NCBI GenBank assembly: GCA_910575755.1
Contig: CAJTFO010000009.1
Coordinates: 1 to 60,867, forward strand
Direction: 5' to 3'
DNA from: Desulfovibrionaceae bacterium
GTDB taxonomy: Bacteria > Desulfobacterota > Desulfovibrionia > Desulfovibrionales > Desulfovibrionaceae
DNA: 60,867 nucleotides
Both the position numbers and the translations under genes were made by a program. Below, one piece after another: positions 1 to 9,754 of the stretch. Below the pieces are notes generated by a model, which saw only the letters and a program-made list of their open reading frames with translations, made no database searches and was not told the origin of the DNA. The stretch's first letter is position 1. The number at the start of each line of letters is the position of its first letter.

Positions 1-91
1 CCTTGCAACGATACCTTTGTTTCCCCAGAACTTTTCCATTTCGATATACCGCGCTGGCATGACACTTGGGGCAGTTGGGATTTGCTTCCAT
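1..91 (-). CDS. Partial IS transposase, N-terminal zinc ribbon
   Basis: This is the first 30 codons of a gene running off the left edge. The start ATG (89-91) is preceded by AGGAGG at a good distance. The peptide has a CPKC pair at residues 7-10, then YRNGKVLGKQRYRCK. That arrangement matches the N-terminal zinc ribbon of IS1-like InsA-type transposases. It indicates an insertion sequence just left of the window. The family call rests on 30 residues only; other zinc-ribbon transposases are possible. Confidence 0.6.
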   Translation of the reverse strand, partial: MEANPNCPKCHASAVYRNGKVLGKQRYRCK

Positions 92-109
92 GTTGTCCTC
101 CTCGGGGAG

Positions 110-138
110 GGTATAACATGTTTACATTATATTGTTAA
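110..138 (-). promoter_or_regulatory. Putative promoter of the IS transposase
   Basis: On the minus strand TTAACA (133-138) and TATACC (110-115) are separated by 17 bases, and the transposase start lies just downstream. This is a sequence match only. Confidence 0.4.
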
Positions 139-325
139 TACTCTCTGCTCAGAAAGGTGCAAAACGCAATAAATAAAATCAGTGCAAGAGGATATATCTT
201 CCTCCCCTCCATACGGGGATCCGGTATTTCGCCCAAGGCCGAAAACAATTCATGGCAGATATGCTCCCTCCCGCACAGATAAAATTTTTTCGGATGCGTC
301 AGCCCTGCGACTGCCAGTTTTGCAC
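139..325. other. Intergenic stretch, no gene recognised
   Basis: The stretch between the IS promoter and the PxxKW promoter holds no convincing gene. The open frame antisense to the PxxKW gene that extends into it has no coding character. One IS end should lie in or near this stretch, but no terminal inverted repeat can be identified without the other end. Confidence 0.3.
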
Positions 326-353
326 TTGACAGTGGCGCGCATGGCCTTATACT
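326..353 (+). promoter_or_regulatory. Sigma-70-type promoter for PxxKW gene
   Basis: TTGACA (326-331) and TATACT (348-353) are separated by 16 bases and lie about 90 bases upstream of the PxxKW start. It is one of the best promoter matches in the window. Confidence 0.6.
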
Positions 354-440
354 AATTCCCTCTTGATCCGGCGGCCTCTTGACAGCGGCGGCGGAAAACA
401 ATGAAAAATTCGGGGCGCTCCGGCGCATGGAGGTTTTGTT

Positions 441-704
441 ATGGCTTCTCTGGAAAACGCCACCAGAACCGCTGAAGGCGTGGTGGTTAAAGGTTTTGTC
501 ATTTCCCCTGTGGTGGAGCAGTGCGCCGGCTGTGATCGCGTGCGCGATTTCGAGGGCGAACAGTTCTGCTCCAGCTATCCCAGCCCCGCCAGCAAATGGG
601 CCGGGGGCCGCTGCAACTTTGCCACCCACGTCAAGGCCCAGACGACCGCCGCGGCCAAGGTGAACCCGCTGAAGGCGTCGAAGCGCGCCGCCAAGGGCCG
701 TTAA
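441..704 (+). CDS. PxxKW family cysteine-rich protein
   Basis: An 87-residue protein with a CAGC pair near residue 28, a further Cys in EQFCSSY, the signature PSPASKW, and a Cys in GRCNFATH. The C-terminus is Lys/Arg/Ala-rich. This is the pattern of the small PxxKW cysteine-rich family common in sulfate reducers; the cysteines probably bind a metal, but no function is established. The start has GGAGG six bases upstream and a strong promoter at 326-353. It appears to be transcribed alone. Confidence 0.8.
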   Translation: MASLENATRTAEGVVVKGFVISPVVEQCAGCDRVRDFEGEQFCSSYPSPASKWAGGRCNFATHVKAQTTAAAKVNPLKASKRAAKGR

Positions 705-938
705 ACACTATTGGCATTCAATCTTTTCTGCCGCCGACAGCGTCAAATTTCGCTTTTTATTCCGGTCGAGTACCATAGCTCTGCTGTCCATGCCCGCAAG
801 ACTCGAAAACTCGTCTGAGGGTCACAGCCCTTCGGGCTGCCTTTGGTGGCAAGAGTACACTCCCTTCATAAAAAGCTTATTTTCCTTGTCGGCGACAAAA
901 AATTTTTGGATGTCGACAGTGTTTGAAAGCATTTTTTC
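705..938 (+). ncRNA. Possible small structured RNA between PxxKW gene and M20 gene
   Basis: There is no open frame with coding character here. A perfect six-base stem with a TTC loop lies at 825-839, CGAGT (767-771) can pair with ACTCG (801-805), and a clean terminator follows at 939-966. That terminator sits before the next gene, so some transcript ends there: either the PxxKW mRNA with a long 3' region or a separate RNA. A 6S-like RNA was considered because of the GGGTCACAGCCC stretch, but no closing stem was found. Identity unknown. Confidence 0.25.
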
Positions 939-966
939 AAGAGGCTGCGCAAGCGGCCTCTTTTAT
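939..966 (+). terminator. Rho-independent terminator
   Basis: AGAGGC-TGC and GCG-GCCTCT pair around a GCAA loop and are followed by TTTTATT. It ends the transcript coming from the PxxKW side. Confidence 0.75.
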
Positions 967-980
967 TGTCGGACAAAATT

Positions 981-2228
981 ATGGAACATCAGGAACTCAA
1001 CGCTCTGCTGGCCGGGCTGGCGCAACGGGAAGAGCGCGTTGTGGAGATGCAAAGCGCGCTCACGGCCTGCAAGACTCTGGGGCCGGACAATGGCGGCCAG
1101 GGCGAGCTGGTCAAGGTCCGGCTGATCACGGACTGGCTGGAGGCCTGCGGCGTACGCGATCTGCAACGGCTGGACGCGCCGGACGAACGCGTGCCGGACG
1201 GCCTGCGCCCCAACCTGGCGGCTCGTCTGCCCGGCGCGACTTCCCGCACGCTCTGGCTTTTCGGGCACACGGATGTAGTGCCGCCGGGCGACCCCGCCGC
1301 CTGGACTTCCGACCCCTGGCAGGTCCGGCGCGAAGGCGACTGGCTTTACGGCCGCGGCGTGGAGGACAACCAGCAGGCCATCGTCAGCATGCTTCTGCTG
1401 GCCGAGGAGCTGCGCCGGCAGGAGGTGACGCCCGCGCTGAGCCTGGGCCTGGTTTTCATGGCCGACGAGGAATCCGGCAGCCAGTACGGTCTGGCCCATG
1501 TGCTGGAACAGGCCCCGCAGATGTTCAGGCCCGATGATCTTTACATTGTGCCGGATGCGGGTTCTCCGCGCGGCGACCTCATTGAAGTGGCGGAAAAAAG
1601 CCAGCTCTGGCTCAAGGTGCGGACCACAGGCCTTCAATGCCACGCCTCCACGCCGCACAAGGGCCGTAACGCCTTTGTGGCCGGCGCGGACATGGTTCTG
1701 ACCTGCCGACAGGGCCTGCACGACGCCTTCCCGCAGGAGAACGCGCTGTTCAGGCCGCCCTGCTCCACCTTTGTGCCCAGCAGGCATGAGGCCAACGTGC
1801 CCAGCGTGAACATCCTGCCCGGCAGCGACGTTTTTTATCTGGATTGCCGCCTTTTGCCTGACGTGCCGCAGGAAGCCGTGCTGGCCGAGGCCCGTCGGCT
1901 GGCCGCCGCGGTGGCTGCGCGCCACGGCGTGGAAATCATGGTGGAGGTGGAGCACGCCCAGCCCGCCTCGGCCACTCCGGCAAACAGCCCAGTGGTGCGG
2001 GCTCTGGAATGGGCTGTGGAGCGGGTTTATGGCGCGCAGGCCCGGCCCGTGGGCATAGGCGGGGCCACAGTGGCCGCGCTGCTGCGCCGCAAGGGTTTGC
2101 CCGCCGCTGTCTGGGCCTGCATCCAGAATACGTGTCATCAGCCCGACGAGCGCGCGTCCATCAGCGCCGCCTGCAAGGACGCCCAGGTGTTTGCCCATAT
2201 CCTCATGCAAGGCGATGTTCATGCCTGA
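981..2228 (+). CDS. M20 family metallo-hydrolase (ArgE/DapE/ACY1/CPG2 type)
   Basis: A 415-residue zinc hydrolase. Motifs in order: [10 protein letters not shown] (first metal His and Asp), GRGVEDNQQ (bridging Asp), ADEESGS (catalytic Glu pair), a dimerisation lid with CHAS-PHKGRNA, and a late CHQPDERA metal His. This is the complete M20 set. Substrate is unknown: ArgE, DapE and dipeptidases share this architecture. ATG 981 is chosen because a TTG at 966 lies within the terminator T-tract and the ATG has GGA nine bases upstream. Its last codons overlap the mnmG start by eight bases. Confidence 0.85.
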   Translation: MEHQELNALLAGLAQREERVVEMQSALTACKTLGPDNGGQGELVKVRLITDWLEACGVRDLQRLDAPDERVPDGLRPNLAARLPGATSRTLWLFGHTDVVPPGDPAAWTSDPWQVRREGDWLYGRGVEDNQQAIVSMLLLAEELRRQEVTPALSLGLVFMADEESGSQYGLAHVLEQAPQMFRPDDLYIVPDAGSPRGDLIEVAEKSQLWLKVRTTGLQCHASTPHKGRNAFVAGADMVLTCRQGLHDAFPQENALFRPPCSTFVPSRHEANVPSVNILPGSDVFYLDCRLLPDVPQEAVLAEARRLAAAVAARHGVEIMVEVEHAQPASATPANSPVVRALEWAVERVYGAQARPVGIGGATVAALLRRKGLPAAVWACIQNTCHQPDERASISAACKDAQVFAHILMQGDVHA

Positions 2229-4143
2229 CGCCGGTTTTGACTGCATCATCGTCGGCGGCGGCCATGCCGGTTCCGAAGCCGCCGTGGCCCTGGCCAAACT
2301 GGGCTTCAGCGTGCTGCTGATCAGCGGCAATCTGGATCGGCTGGGCTATCTTTCGTGCAATCCGGCCATCGGCGGTCTGGCCAAGGGGCATATGGTGCGC
2401 GAAATCGACGCCCTCGGCGGCATGATGGGGCTCTGGGCCGACGCGGCCGGCATCCAGTTCCGCACCCTGAACATGAGCAAGGGCCCGGCCGTGCGCGCCA
2501 CCCGCGCCCAGATAGACCGCGAAGCCTACCAGCGCGCCCTCAAAAAAACGCTGTACTCCACCCCCGGCCTGCGTCTCTGGCAGGATACGGTCACGGACGT
2601 GGCCACGGCGGCGGGCCGCGTCACGGGCGTGCGCACGGGGCAGGGACTGGAATTCGCGGCCCGGCATGTTTTGCTGACCACCGGCACCTTTCTGGACGGA
2701 CGCATCCACATGGGCCTGACCAGCCTGCCCGGCGGGCGCCTGGGCGACGCGCCCGCTCTGGGCCTTTCCGACAGCCTGCGCGCTCTGGGTCTGGCGCTGG
2801 GCCGCCTGAAAACCGGCACCACACCGCGCCTGCTGCGTTCCTCCATTGATTTTTCCCGCCTGGAGGAACAGCGCGGGGATTCGCCCGCGCCCGCTTTCAG
2901 CTTTCACGGGCCCGGCCCGGTTCTGCCGCAGGTTTCCTGCCACATCACCTGGACCACGGCCCGCACGCATGAAATCATCCGGGGCGGCTTTGAGCGTTCG
3001 CCCCTGTTTACCGGCGTGATTCAGGGCGTGGGCGCGCGCTACTGCCCGTCCATCGAAGACAAGGTGGCCCGCTTTCCCCAGCGGGAACGGCACCAGATTT
3101 TTCTGGAACCGGAGGGCCTGAACAGCGCGGAGGTATATGCCAACGGCATTTCCACCAGTCTGCCGCTGGACGTGCAGATGGCCATGCTGCGCAGCATTCC
3201 CGGTCTGGAGGGGGCCGTCATGACCCGGCCGGGCTATGCCATCGAATATGATTATGCGGATCCCGTGCAACTGCGCCCCACGTTTGAAAGCAAGGCCGTG
3301 CCCGGCCTCTGGCTGGCCGGACAGATCAACGGCACTTCCGGCTACGAGGAAGCGGCGGCGCAAGGCCTCTGGGCCGCTCTGAACATCGCCTGCGCCGAAA
3401 AAAATCTGCCGCCTTTCGCGCCGGGTCGGGACGAAGCCTATATGGCCGTGCTGGCGGACGACCTGGTGACGCTGGGCACACAGGAGCCCTATCGCATGTT
3501 CACTTCCCGCGCGGAGCACCGCCTGCTCCTGCGCGAAGACAATGCCGACGCCCGCCTGACCCCGCTGGGCCGGAGTCTGGGCCTGGTAAGCGACGCGCAC
3601 TGGCAGGCGTTCTGCGCAAAGCGGGACAATGCGGAACATCTCAAAAAAAGGCTTGAGGAGATGCGCATTCCTGCCGATATGCGGGAAGAGGGCTGTGCCG
3701 CCTCCCTGCCGTCTGGCCGCAGCCTGGCGGAAGTGCTGCGCCGCCCGGACATGGATCTGGAAAAGCTGGCCGCCGCGCTGGCGGACGCGCCGGGCGCGGA
3801 ACTGGCCGCTGAGCTGGCGCGTTGTGGCCCGGCCGTATGCGAGGGCGTGCAGACGGACATCAAGTACGCCGGATATCTGGAACGCCAGCGCGCGCTCATC
3901 GCGCGCACGGCAAAACTTGAGTCAACGCCCTTGCCCTCGGATTTGGATTATGCCAAAGTAGCGGGACTCTCGCATGAAGTGGAAGAAAAACTCAGCCGTG
4001 TGCGTCCGCTGAGTCTGGGACAGGCAGGCCGTATTTCCGGAGTGACGCCGGCGGCGGTGTCCTGTCTGGAGATACATCTGCACAAACTGGGGCTCTTGCG
4101 CCCGAAAGGGCGGCAACAGCCTGAAAACAGCTTTTCTTCATAA
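2221..4143 (+). CDS. mnmG: tRNA uridine-5-carboxymethylaminomethyl synthesis enzyme MnmG (GidA)
   Basis: A 640-residue FAD protein, close to the usual 620-630. It has the dinucleotide-binding motif [11 protein letters not shown] near the N-terminus, then [12 protein letters not shown] with the catalytic-type Cys, a middle [11 protein letters not shown] segment, a late [16 protein letters not shown], and the tRNA-binding C-terminal helical domain. With MnmE it installs the cmnm5 group on U34 of certain tRNAs; mnmE is not in the window. ATG 2221 has AAGG eight bases upstream and overlaps the M20 stop; upstream in-frame ATGs are poorly spaced. Confidence 0.95.
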   Translation: MPDAGFDCIIVGGGHAGSEAAVALAKLGFSVLLISGNLDRLGYLSCNPAIGGLAKGHMVREIDALGGMMGLWADAAGIQFRTLNMSKGPAVRATRAQIDREAYQRALKKTLYSTPGLRLWQDTVTDVATAAGRVTGVRTGQGLEFAARHVLLTTGTFLDGRIHMGLTSLPGGRLGDAPALGLSDSLRALGLALGRLKTGTTPRLLRSSIDFSRLEEQRGDSPAPAFSFHGPGPVLPQVSCHITWTTARTHEIIRGGFERSPLFTGVIQGVGARYCPSIEDKVARFPQRERHQIFLEPEGLNSAEVYANGISTSLPLDVQMAMLRSIPGLEGAVMTRPGYAIEYDYADPVQLRPTFESKAVPGLWLAGQINGTSGYEEAAAQGLWAALNIACAEKNLPPFAPGRDEAYMAVLADDLVTLGTQEPYRMFTSRAEHRLLLREDNADARLTPLGRSLGLVSDAHWQAFCAKRDNAEHLKKRLEEMRIPADMREEGCAASLPSGRSLAEVLRRPDMDLEKLAAALADAPGAELAAELARCGPAVCEGVQTDIKYAGYLERQRALIARTAKLESTPLPSDLDYAKVAGLSHEVEEKLSRVRPLSLGQAGRISGVTPAAVSCLEIHLHKLGLLRPKGRQQPENSFSS

Positions 4144-4150
4144 TCTTTAT

Positions 4151-4202
4151 CGGCACAGCGCAACATGGTGTTGCGCTGTGCCGGGATATGCGCATATCCC
4201 GG
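4151..4202 (+). repeat. Two perfect abutting hairpins between mnmG and the PilZ-like gene
   Basis: A 14-bp perfect stem (4151-4164 with 4170-4183) shares its last bases with a 22-bp perfect palindrome (4181-4202). No T-tract follows, so they are not simple terminators. The second ends 20 bases before the next start codon and could tune translation or stabilise the mnmG 3' end. Confidence 0.6.
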
Positions 4203-4222
4203 CAGCGATGCAGGAGTGACCT

Positions 4223-5224
4223 ATGCTGACATTCAACATCGGTAACATGATGAGCACAAAAGAGTATATTCTGATCTATGGCACCATTTTTGTGGCAGCA
4301 TGTTTCCTGGTCGCTTTCCTGCGCAGTCAGCTGCAAAGAATCAGAGCGCAGAAACGCCATCGGAACATTATCCGCCAGATGCTCCAGGCCGCACAGGAAC
4401 AGAATGAAATTTTCGACCTGAAAATGCTGGACAGCGAGGATGACAAAAAAGGCTTTGCAGCCATCTTGCTCGAACAGAAGCCCGCAAGCCTGAGCATGGA
4501 AGTGCTGAGCTATGTTTCCGGCGAATGGACGGGCGCCAGGGTGGTTGTCCATTTTCGTGATCCGCGGCCGGAAGAACCCGTTTATTACAAATTTTCCTCC
4601 ACCATCCAGGCCGTGCAGTCCGGGCGCGAAAAATCCTTCCTCACCCTTGCCGCGCCCACGGATCTGGAAGTGGGCCAGAAACGCAAGTTCATCCGCATCA
4701 AACCTCATAAGGATGCGGTATGGAGCATCAGCGCCTGGCCCGTGGACCCTGCAAAACCCCTGCCCCGCAGTACGGTGGAGGCCGGCCCCGCGGTCATAAG
4801 CTACAAGCTTGGCATGGAGGATGCCCCCGTGCAGGTGGAAAATATTTCCGGCACGGGCATGGCCCTGCGCTTTCAAAAGGAATGTGCCGAAGCATGGCCT
4901 GTTGACCTGGTCAAAGGCTCGCAGATACTCTGCGCCATTGAATACCTTATGGACACCAAAAGCGAACAGCCCGGCACATACTGGTGCGTCTGCAGAATCG
5001 TCAACTCCCGCGAGGTGGAGACCCCCGTGCCCGCATTGATTCTGGGGGTGGAGTTCACCAACTGGGCACTGCCGGAAAAGGATCAGCCCAGACTCCACTG
5101 GTTCCGCTGTTCCTCGACCATGGGCGTGACGCAGATTACCCAGTGGGTCATGCGCATGAATCTGGAACAGCGCAAGCGCATCACCGTGCTGCCCACTCGC
5201 GGCGTCCAGGTCACGGCCCCGTAA
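4223..5224 (+). CDS. Membrane-anchored PilZ-like protein
   Basis: A 333-residue protein with one N-terminal transmembrane helix (about residues 14-35), a basic linker and a short helical stretch, then a cytoplasmic domain. QKRKFIRI near residue 153 followed by VENISGTGMAL fits the two c-di-GMP-binding signatures of PilZ domains (RxxxR and N/DxSxxG). The N-terminal half resembles the YcgR-N type flanking domain. It probably senses cyclic di-GMP at the inner membrane; the output is unknown. AGGAG precedes the ATG. It lies in a run with a degenerate GGDEF protein (8910) and a FlhG-like ATPase (9755), consistent with motility or envelope control. Confidence 0.65.
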   Translation: MLTFNIGNMMSTKEYILIYGTIFVAACFLVAFLRSQLQRIRAQKRHRNIIRQMLQAAQEQNEIFDLKMLDSEDDKKGFAAILLEQKPASLSMEVLSYVSGEWTGARVVVHFRDPRPEEPVYYKFSSTIQAVQSGREKSFLTLAAPTDLEVGQKRKFIRIKPHKDAVWSISAWPVDPAKPLPRSTVEAGPAVISYKLGMEDAPVQVENISGTGMALRFQKECAEAWPVDLVKGSQILCAIEYLMDTKSEQPGTYWCVCRIVNSREVETPVPALILGVEFTNWALPEKDQPRLHWFRCSSTMGVTQITQWVMRMNLEQRKRITVLPTRGVQVTAP

Positions 5225-5265
5225 ACCCCGAACCCGCAGAACCGCGCCCAAACAAGGAGGTTATT

Positions 5266-6126
5266 TTGGACGGAGGCTCCGACGGTCATAGTACCATCTG
5301 GTCGCGCCTGAGCAGACTTTTCGGGCACGACGACGAAGAATCCCTGGAAAAAGCCATTCTTGAAGCCAGAGCCGAAGGCGAGGTGGAACCGGACGAGGAA
5401 TCCATGCTGCTGGGCATTCTGCGCTTTAACGATCTTCAGGTGCAGGACACCATGATTCCCCGCACCGATATCGACTGTGTGCCGGACGACATGCCCCTGC
5501 CCGAGGTGGCGCGCGTCATTGTGGATTCCGGCCACTCGCGCATTCCCGTATACAAAGACACCCGCGACAATATGGTGGGCATTCTGCACGCCAAGGATCT
5601 GCTGCGCTGCCTCATTGAGCCGGCCGGCAAACACCCCGCGGTGGCCTCGGTCATGCGCGAACCCTTTTTCGTGCCGGAAACCAAGTCCATCCGCACGCTT
5701 CTGCAGGAATTTCGCTCCCGCAAGCAGCATATAGCCATTGCTCTGGACGAATACGGCGGCACCTCCGGCCTGATCACCATTGAGGACGTGCTGGAGGAAA
5801 TTGTGGGCGACATTGAGGATGAACACGACACCCCCCGGCAGGAGGACATCCGCCCCCTGGGCGACAATGTGTACGAGCTCACGGGCCGCGCCCTGCTGGA
5901 AGACCTGGAGGAACTGGGGGTGGATCTGGTTTCCGACGAGGTGGACACCATCGGCGGCTATCTGAGCATGGAGGCCGGACATGTGCCCGGCCCCGGCGAA
6001 ACCTTCACCCTGCACGGCTGGACCTTTACAGTGCTGGACGCGGACAAGAAGCTGATTCGCCTGCTGCGCATGGAACCCGCCGACAGGGCCGCGCAGAATA
6101 CGGAAACTGCCGGGGATAATGCCTGA
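5266..6126 (+). CDS. CorC/HlyC-type CBS-domain protein
   Basis: A 286-residue soluble protein with two CBS domains and a C-terminal CorC_HlyC (FAD-like) domain. Landmarks are DTMIPRTDI at the start of the first CBS domain, HSRIPVY, DEYGGTSGLITIEDVLEEIVG, and the C-terminal DTIGGYL. It is the CorC form lacking the DUF21 membrane domain. The family is linked to metal or cation efflux and membrane homeostasis. The start is a TTG at 5266 with AAGGAGG five bases upstream. In many proteobacteria corC sits directly before lnt, as here. Confidence 0.85.
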   Translation: MDGGSDGHSTIWSRLSRLFGHDDEESLEKAILEARAEGEVEPDEESMLLGILRFNDLQVQDTMIPRTDIDCVPDDMPLPEVARVIVDSGHSRIPVYKDTRDNMVGILHAKDLLRCLIEPAGKHPAVASVMREPFFVPETKSIRTLLQEFRSRKQHIAIALDEYGGTSGLITIEDVLEEIVGDIEDEHDTPRQEDIRPLGDNVYELTGRALLEDLEELGVDLVSDEVDTIGGYLSMEAGHVPGPGETFTLHGWTFTVLDADKKLIRLLRMEPADRAAQNTETAGDNA

Positions 6127-7810
6127 ATCTGACATGAAGCGCACGCATCCTCTGCCGCCATTGCGGGATATGTGCTGGGGGCTGGCTGGGGCTCTGGGAC
6201 TCTGGCTGGGCTTTCCCAATGATCTGCTGAGCCTGCCGCCCCTGGTTCTGCTCTGGCCCGCGGCTCTGGTCATGCTGGGTCTGGGCGCGCCCGGTCGCAT
6301 GGCGGCCTTGCGCCGGGGCTGGCTGGTCAGCCTGGCCGGGGGCACGGCGGCCCTCTACTGGCTGGCCCTGCCCGTGCACAATGTGGGCGGCCTGCCCTGG
6401 CTTCTGGCCGTGCCTTGCGCTTTGTTCATCGCGGCTTGCCTGGCCAGCGCGGGCGGCCTGTTTTCCCTGGCCGCGCATGCGCTGCGCGCCCGGCCGCCGC
6501 TGTGGCTGGCCCTGCTTCTGGCCCTGCTCTGGTATCTGCTGGAAACCTGCTATGCGCTGGCTCTGGGCTTTCCTTGGCTGCCGCTGGCCGGCGCGCTGGC
6601 CGTCTGGCCCCTGCTGATTCAGGCCGCCGACACGCTGGGCGCATACGCGCTGGGCGGCTGCTGGCTGCTGGCCGCGCTGCTTTGCCTGTTCAGCCTGCCT
6701 GCGGCGCTGCCTTCCGCCTCCACGGCAACGCGGCGGATTTTTTTCCCGCGCCGTCTGGCCGCCGGCCTGGGGCTGGTCGCGCTCCTGCTGGGCTACGGGG
6801 CGTGGCGGCTGAAGGCCCACCCCTTTGAGCCCGCGCCCACAGGAGAGAACAGCCTGGCCGTGCTCTTTGTGGAAGGCAATGTGGATCAGAACCAGAAGTG
6901 GTTGCCCGCCTTCCAGCGCCGGACGGTGGATCTGTATCTGGATCTGACCCGCGCGGGTCTGGAGGCGCGTCCCGCAACGGATGCAGGCTCACATCAGGAT
7001 GCCGGATCGCTTATCATCTGGCCGGAAACCGCCCTGCCCTTCTTTTTTGAAACCAGCCCACGCCTGGCCGTCCTGGTGCGCGACATGGCGCTGACGGCGC
7101 GCAGCCCTCTGCTTTTTGGCGCGCCGGGCGTGGAACGGCGGCCGGGGCAGGCCGAACCGCTCATTTTCAACCGGGCCTTTTTGCTGGCCCCGGACGGCAA
7201 GACCGCAGGCCATTACGACAAGGAACATCTGGTGCCTTTCGGCGAATACCTGCCGGACTGGCTGAACTGGGGCTTTCTCCAGGCCCTGCTCCAGGACGTG
7301 GGCGTCTATGAGACGGGCACGGCCATCGCGCCCCTGCGCCACGGCAATCTTGCCCTGGGCATGCTCATCTGCTATGAAGGAATATTCCCTTGGCTTGCAC
7401 AGGCTCGCGTGGCGGACGGGGCCAATATTCTGGCGGACATCAGCAACGACGGCTGGTTCGGCAACACCCCGGCGGCGCGGCAGCATCTTTACCTGACCGT
7501 GCTGCGCGCCCTGGAGCAGAACCGCTGGATTCTGCGCGGCACCAATACCGGCATCTCTGTTGTGGTGGACGCGCGCGGGCGCGTGACCGCGCGCGGCGGC
7601 CAGTTCCGGGCCGGAAGCCTCTGGGCCAGAGCGGGTCTGACGACCGTCGCCAGCCCCTATCACCGTTTCGCGCCCTGGCTGCTGCCCTCGGCGGCGCTGC
7701 TTTTTTGCGCGCTGCTCGCTTTCGGGCCGCGCGGGACACGAGTTTCAGCCGCTTCCGGCCCTTCCGGAACAGGCAGGCCGAAGCCCTCACCCTCAACCCC
7801 ACAGAATTGA
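6119..7810 (+). CDS. lnt: Apolipoprotein N-acyltransferase
   Basis: A 563-residue inner-membrane enzyme with six or more N-terminal hydrophobic helices and a periplasmic nitrilase-type domain. The Glu-Lys-Cys triad is visible in WPETALP, KEHLVPFGEYLP and MLICYEGIFP. It transfers an acyl chain to the N-terminal Cys of lipoproteins, the last step of lipoprotein maturation. ATG 6119 overlaps the end of the upstream CBS gene by eight bases, with GGGGA close upstream. The C-terminus carries the usual last membrane helix and a Pro/Ser-rich tail. Confidence 0.93.
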   Translation: MPESDMKRTHPLPPLRDMCWGLAGALGLWLGFPNDLLSLPPLVLLWPAALVMLGLGAPGRMAALRRGWLVSLAGGTAALYWLALPVHNVGGLPWLLAVPCALFIAACLASAGGLFSLAAHALRARPPLWLALLLALLWYLLETCYALALGFPWLPLAGALAVWPLLIQAADTLGAYALGGCWLLAALLCLFSLPAALPSASTATRRIFFPRRLAAGLGLVALLLGYGAWRLKAHPFEPAPTGENSLAVLFVEGNVDQNQKWLPAFQRRTVDLYLDLTRAGLEARPATDAGSHQDAGSLIIWPETALPFFFETSPRLAVLVRDMALTARSPLLFGAPGVERRPGQAEPLIFNRAFLLAPDGKTAGHYDKEHLVPFGEYLPDWLNWGFLQALLQDVGVYETGTAIAPLRHGNLALGMLICYEGIFPWLAQARVADGANILADISNDGWFGNTPAARQHLYLTVLRALEQNRWILRGTNTGISVVVDARGRVTARGGQFRAGSLWARAGLTTVASPYHRFAPWLLPSAALLFCALLAFGPRGTRVSAASGPSGTGRPKPSPSTPQN

Positions 7811-7812
7811 CC

Positions 7813-8926
7813 ATGTTGCATCTCAGTGATCTGCGCGCCGCCTGTCAGCCCCTGTCCCAGCGTTTTGACAACCTCTGGGGGCGTCTTTGACGTGGCGGCC
7901 AGCGAACAGCGCCTGCGCGACATCGAGGCGGAAATTTCCCGCCCCGGCGCATGGGACAAGCCCGAGGCCCTGACGCCCGTTCTTCAGGAGAAGAGTCGCC
8001 TTGAAGACGAGGTGGGTCGTCTGCGCCGCCTCAGGACCTGCCGCGACGACATGGAAGAATGGCTGGCCCTGGCTTTGGAAAGCGAGGATCAGGAAGCCCT
8101 GGAATCTCTGGAGCAGCAGCAGCGGGAGCTGGCCGCCCTGCTGGACGAAACCGAACTGGTAATGCTGCTTTCGGCCGAAGAGGACCAGCGGGACGCCATT
8201 CTGGAAATCCATCCCGGCGCGGGCGGCACCGAATCCCAGGACTGGGCCGAAATGCTGCTGCGCATGTATACCCGATGGGCCGCGCGCCGCAAATACACAG
8301 TGGAGGAAATGGACTTTCTGCCCGGCGACGAGGCGGGCATCAAAAGCGTGACCCTGCGTCTCTCCGGGCCGCACGCCTTCGGCTTTCTGAAGAGTGAGCG
8401 CGGCATCCACCGTCTGATCCGCATTTCCCCCTTCGACGCTTCGGGCCGGCGGCACACCTCCTTCGCTTCCGTGGACGTGATCCCGGACGCGGGCGGCGAC
8501 ATACAACTGGACATCAAGGAATCGGATCTGCGTTTTGACATCTTCCGCTCCAGCGGGCCGGGCGGGCAAAGCGTCAACACCACCAGTTCCGCCGTGCGCG
8601 TCACCCACCTGCCCACAGGCATTTCCGCCCAGTGTCAGAACGAGAAGTCGCAGCACCACAACAAGGAAACAGCCCTGCGCGTGCTGCGCGCCCGCCTCTA
8701 TAATCTGGAACTGCAAAAACGCGAGGCGGAACGTCAGGCCCAGTACGCGGGCAAGGACGCCATTGCTTTCGGCAGCCAGATCCGTACCTACACCCTCCAG
8801 CCCTACCGACTGGTCAAGGATCACCGCACGGGTTCGGAATCGGGTGACGTGGACGCGGTTCTGGATGGCCAGATTGACCAGTTCCAACACGACTACCTCT
8901 TGTACCGCCATGAGCAAACACGCTGA
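7813..8926 (+). CDS. prfB: Peptide chain release factor 2 (programmed +1 frameshift)
   Basis: Translation starts at ATG 7813. Codon 26 is an in-frame TGA (7888-7890), and the remaining 345 codons lie in the +1 frame from GAC at 7889, giving about 370 residues (E. coli RF2 is 365). The downstream frame has the SPFDASGRRHTS stop-recognition segment and the catalytic GGQ in SGPGGQSVNTT. RF2 ends translation at TGA and UAA and autoregulates through this frameshift. Annotating only the downstream frame would lose the first 25 codons. Confidence 0.95.
7877..7891 (+). promoter_or_regulatory. prfB: RF2 autoregulatory frameshift site
   Basis: GGGGGC (7877-7882) acts as the internal Shine-Dalgarno-like stimulator three bases before the CTT TGA C slippery stop (7885-7891). 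This matches the canonical prfB signal almost base for base. Confidence 0.92.
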
Positions 8927-9752
8927 ATTTGAGTCCCTGGCCCGCGAACTGCGGACCCTGCGGGAACATGCCGCCTGTGACGCCGCCGAAGAACAGGCGG
9001 ACAATGCCATGCTGGTGGTCCGACTGGTGCGCGGCCTTTCCCGACAGCGCTGGCAGGATTTCTGCCGCGCTTTTCCCCTGAGTCAGTGGTGCGCCATGCC
9101 CATGCCTGACGCCGCCCCGGAAGCCCATGTGGCGGATCTGCGGGCCGACGCGCAGCAACAAGCGCCATTGGTCATGCCCGAGGCCCTGGTCGGAACGCTG
9201 AGCGCCGAGCTGCTCATGGCTCAGCTCCAGCGCGAATTGCTGCGCCAGGCGCGCAGCGGCAGCAATCTCAGCCTGCTCTGCGCCGCCCTTTCCGAAAGGC
9301 GTCGGCTGTGCGTGGCCCTGGGCGAGGGCACTGTGAAACGCCTGGAAAGGCTGCTGGCCGAAAGCCTGCGCAATAAACTGGAAGCCTGCGACAGCATGGG
9401 CGACCTGGGCCACGGGCGCTATATGGCGCTGCTGCCGGGCCTGGGGCAGCTCAAGGCGCGCTGTCTGGCCGAGCGCTTGCAGGCCGATTTCGCGGAACAG
9501 GCCCGGCCGCTGTTTCCCACCGGCGGCATTTCGGCGGGGGCCGGAGCGCAGTGCGCCCTGGGCGTCGTCTGCGTGGGACGGGGCGAGCAGCAAGACGCTT
9601 CTGATCTCATGGACAAAGCCGCCGCGGCCCTGAACGTGGCTCTGGAGCAGGAAGCCGGCCATATACAGCAGGAAGTGTCCACACCCCTGGGCGACCGGAC
9701 TACCCTGGTCCATTCCAGTGAAAAACGTTTTCTCTTTTTCGGTGGAGAATAG
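8910..9752 (+). CDS. Degenerate GGDEF-like domain protein
   Basis: A 280-residue protein with a helical N-terminus (1-110) and a C-terminal domain with the GGDEF fold pattern: QLQRELLRQARSGSNLSLL, a helix, then DLGHGRYMALLPG where an active cyclase would have GG(D/E)EF. The signature is lost, so cyclase activity is unlikely; it may bind nucleotide or act as a scaffold. The ATG overlaps prfB by 17 bases, and the FlhG-like gene follows after two bases, so the three genes are probably co-transcribed. Confidence 0.55.
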   Translation: MSKHAEFESLARELRTLREHAACDAAEEQADNAMLVVRLVRGLSRQRWQDFCRAFPLSQWCAMPMPDAAPEAHVADLRADAQQQAPLVMPEALVGTLSAELLMAQLQRELLRQARSGSNLSLLCAALSERRRLCVALGEGTVKRLERLLAESLRNKLEACDSMGDLGHGRYMALLPGLGQLKARCLAERLQADFAEQARPLFPTGGISAGAGAQCALGVVCVGRGEQQDASDLMDKAAAALNVALEQEAGHIQQEVSTPLGDRTTLVHSSEKRFLFFGGE

Positions 9753-9754
9753 TT

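Noticed and set aside
135..629. 164-codon minus-strand open frame overlapping the PxxKW gene
   Set aside because: No start signal or recognisable domain; the plus-strand gene has a promoter, ribosome site and family signature.
963..2330. 455-codon minus-strand open frame opposite the M20 gene
   Set aside because: It lacks coding character, while the plus strand shows the full M20 motif set.
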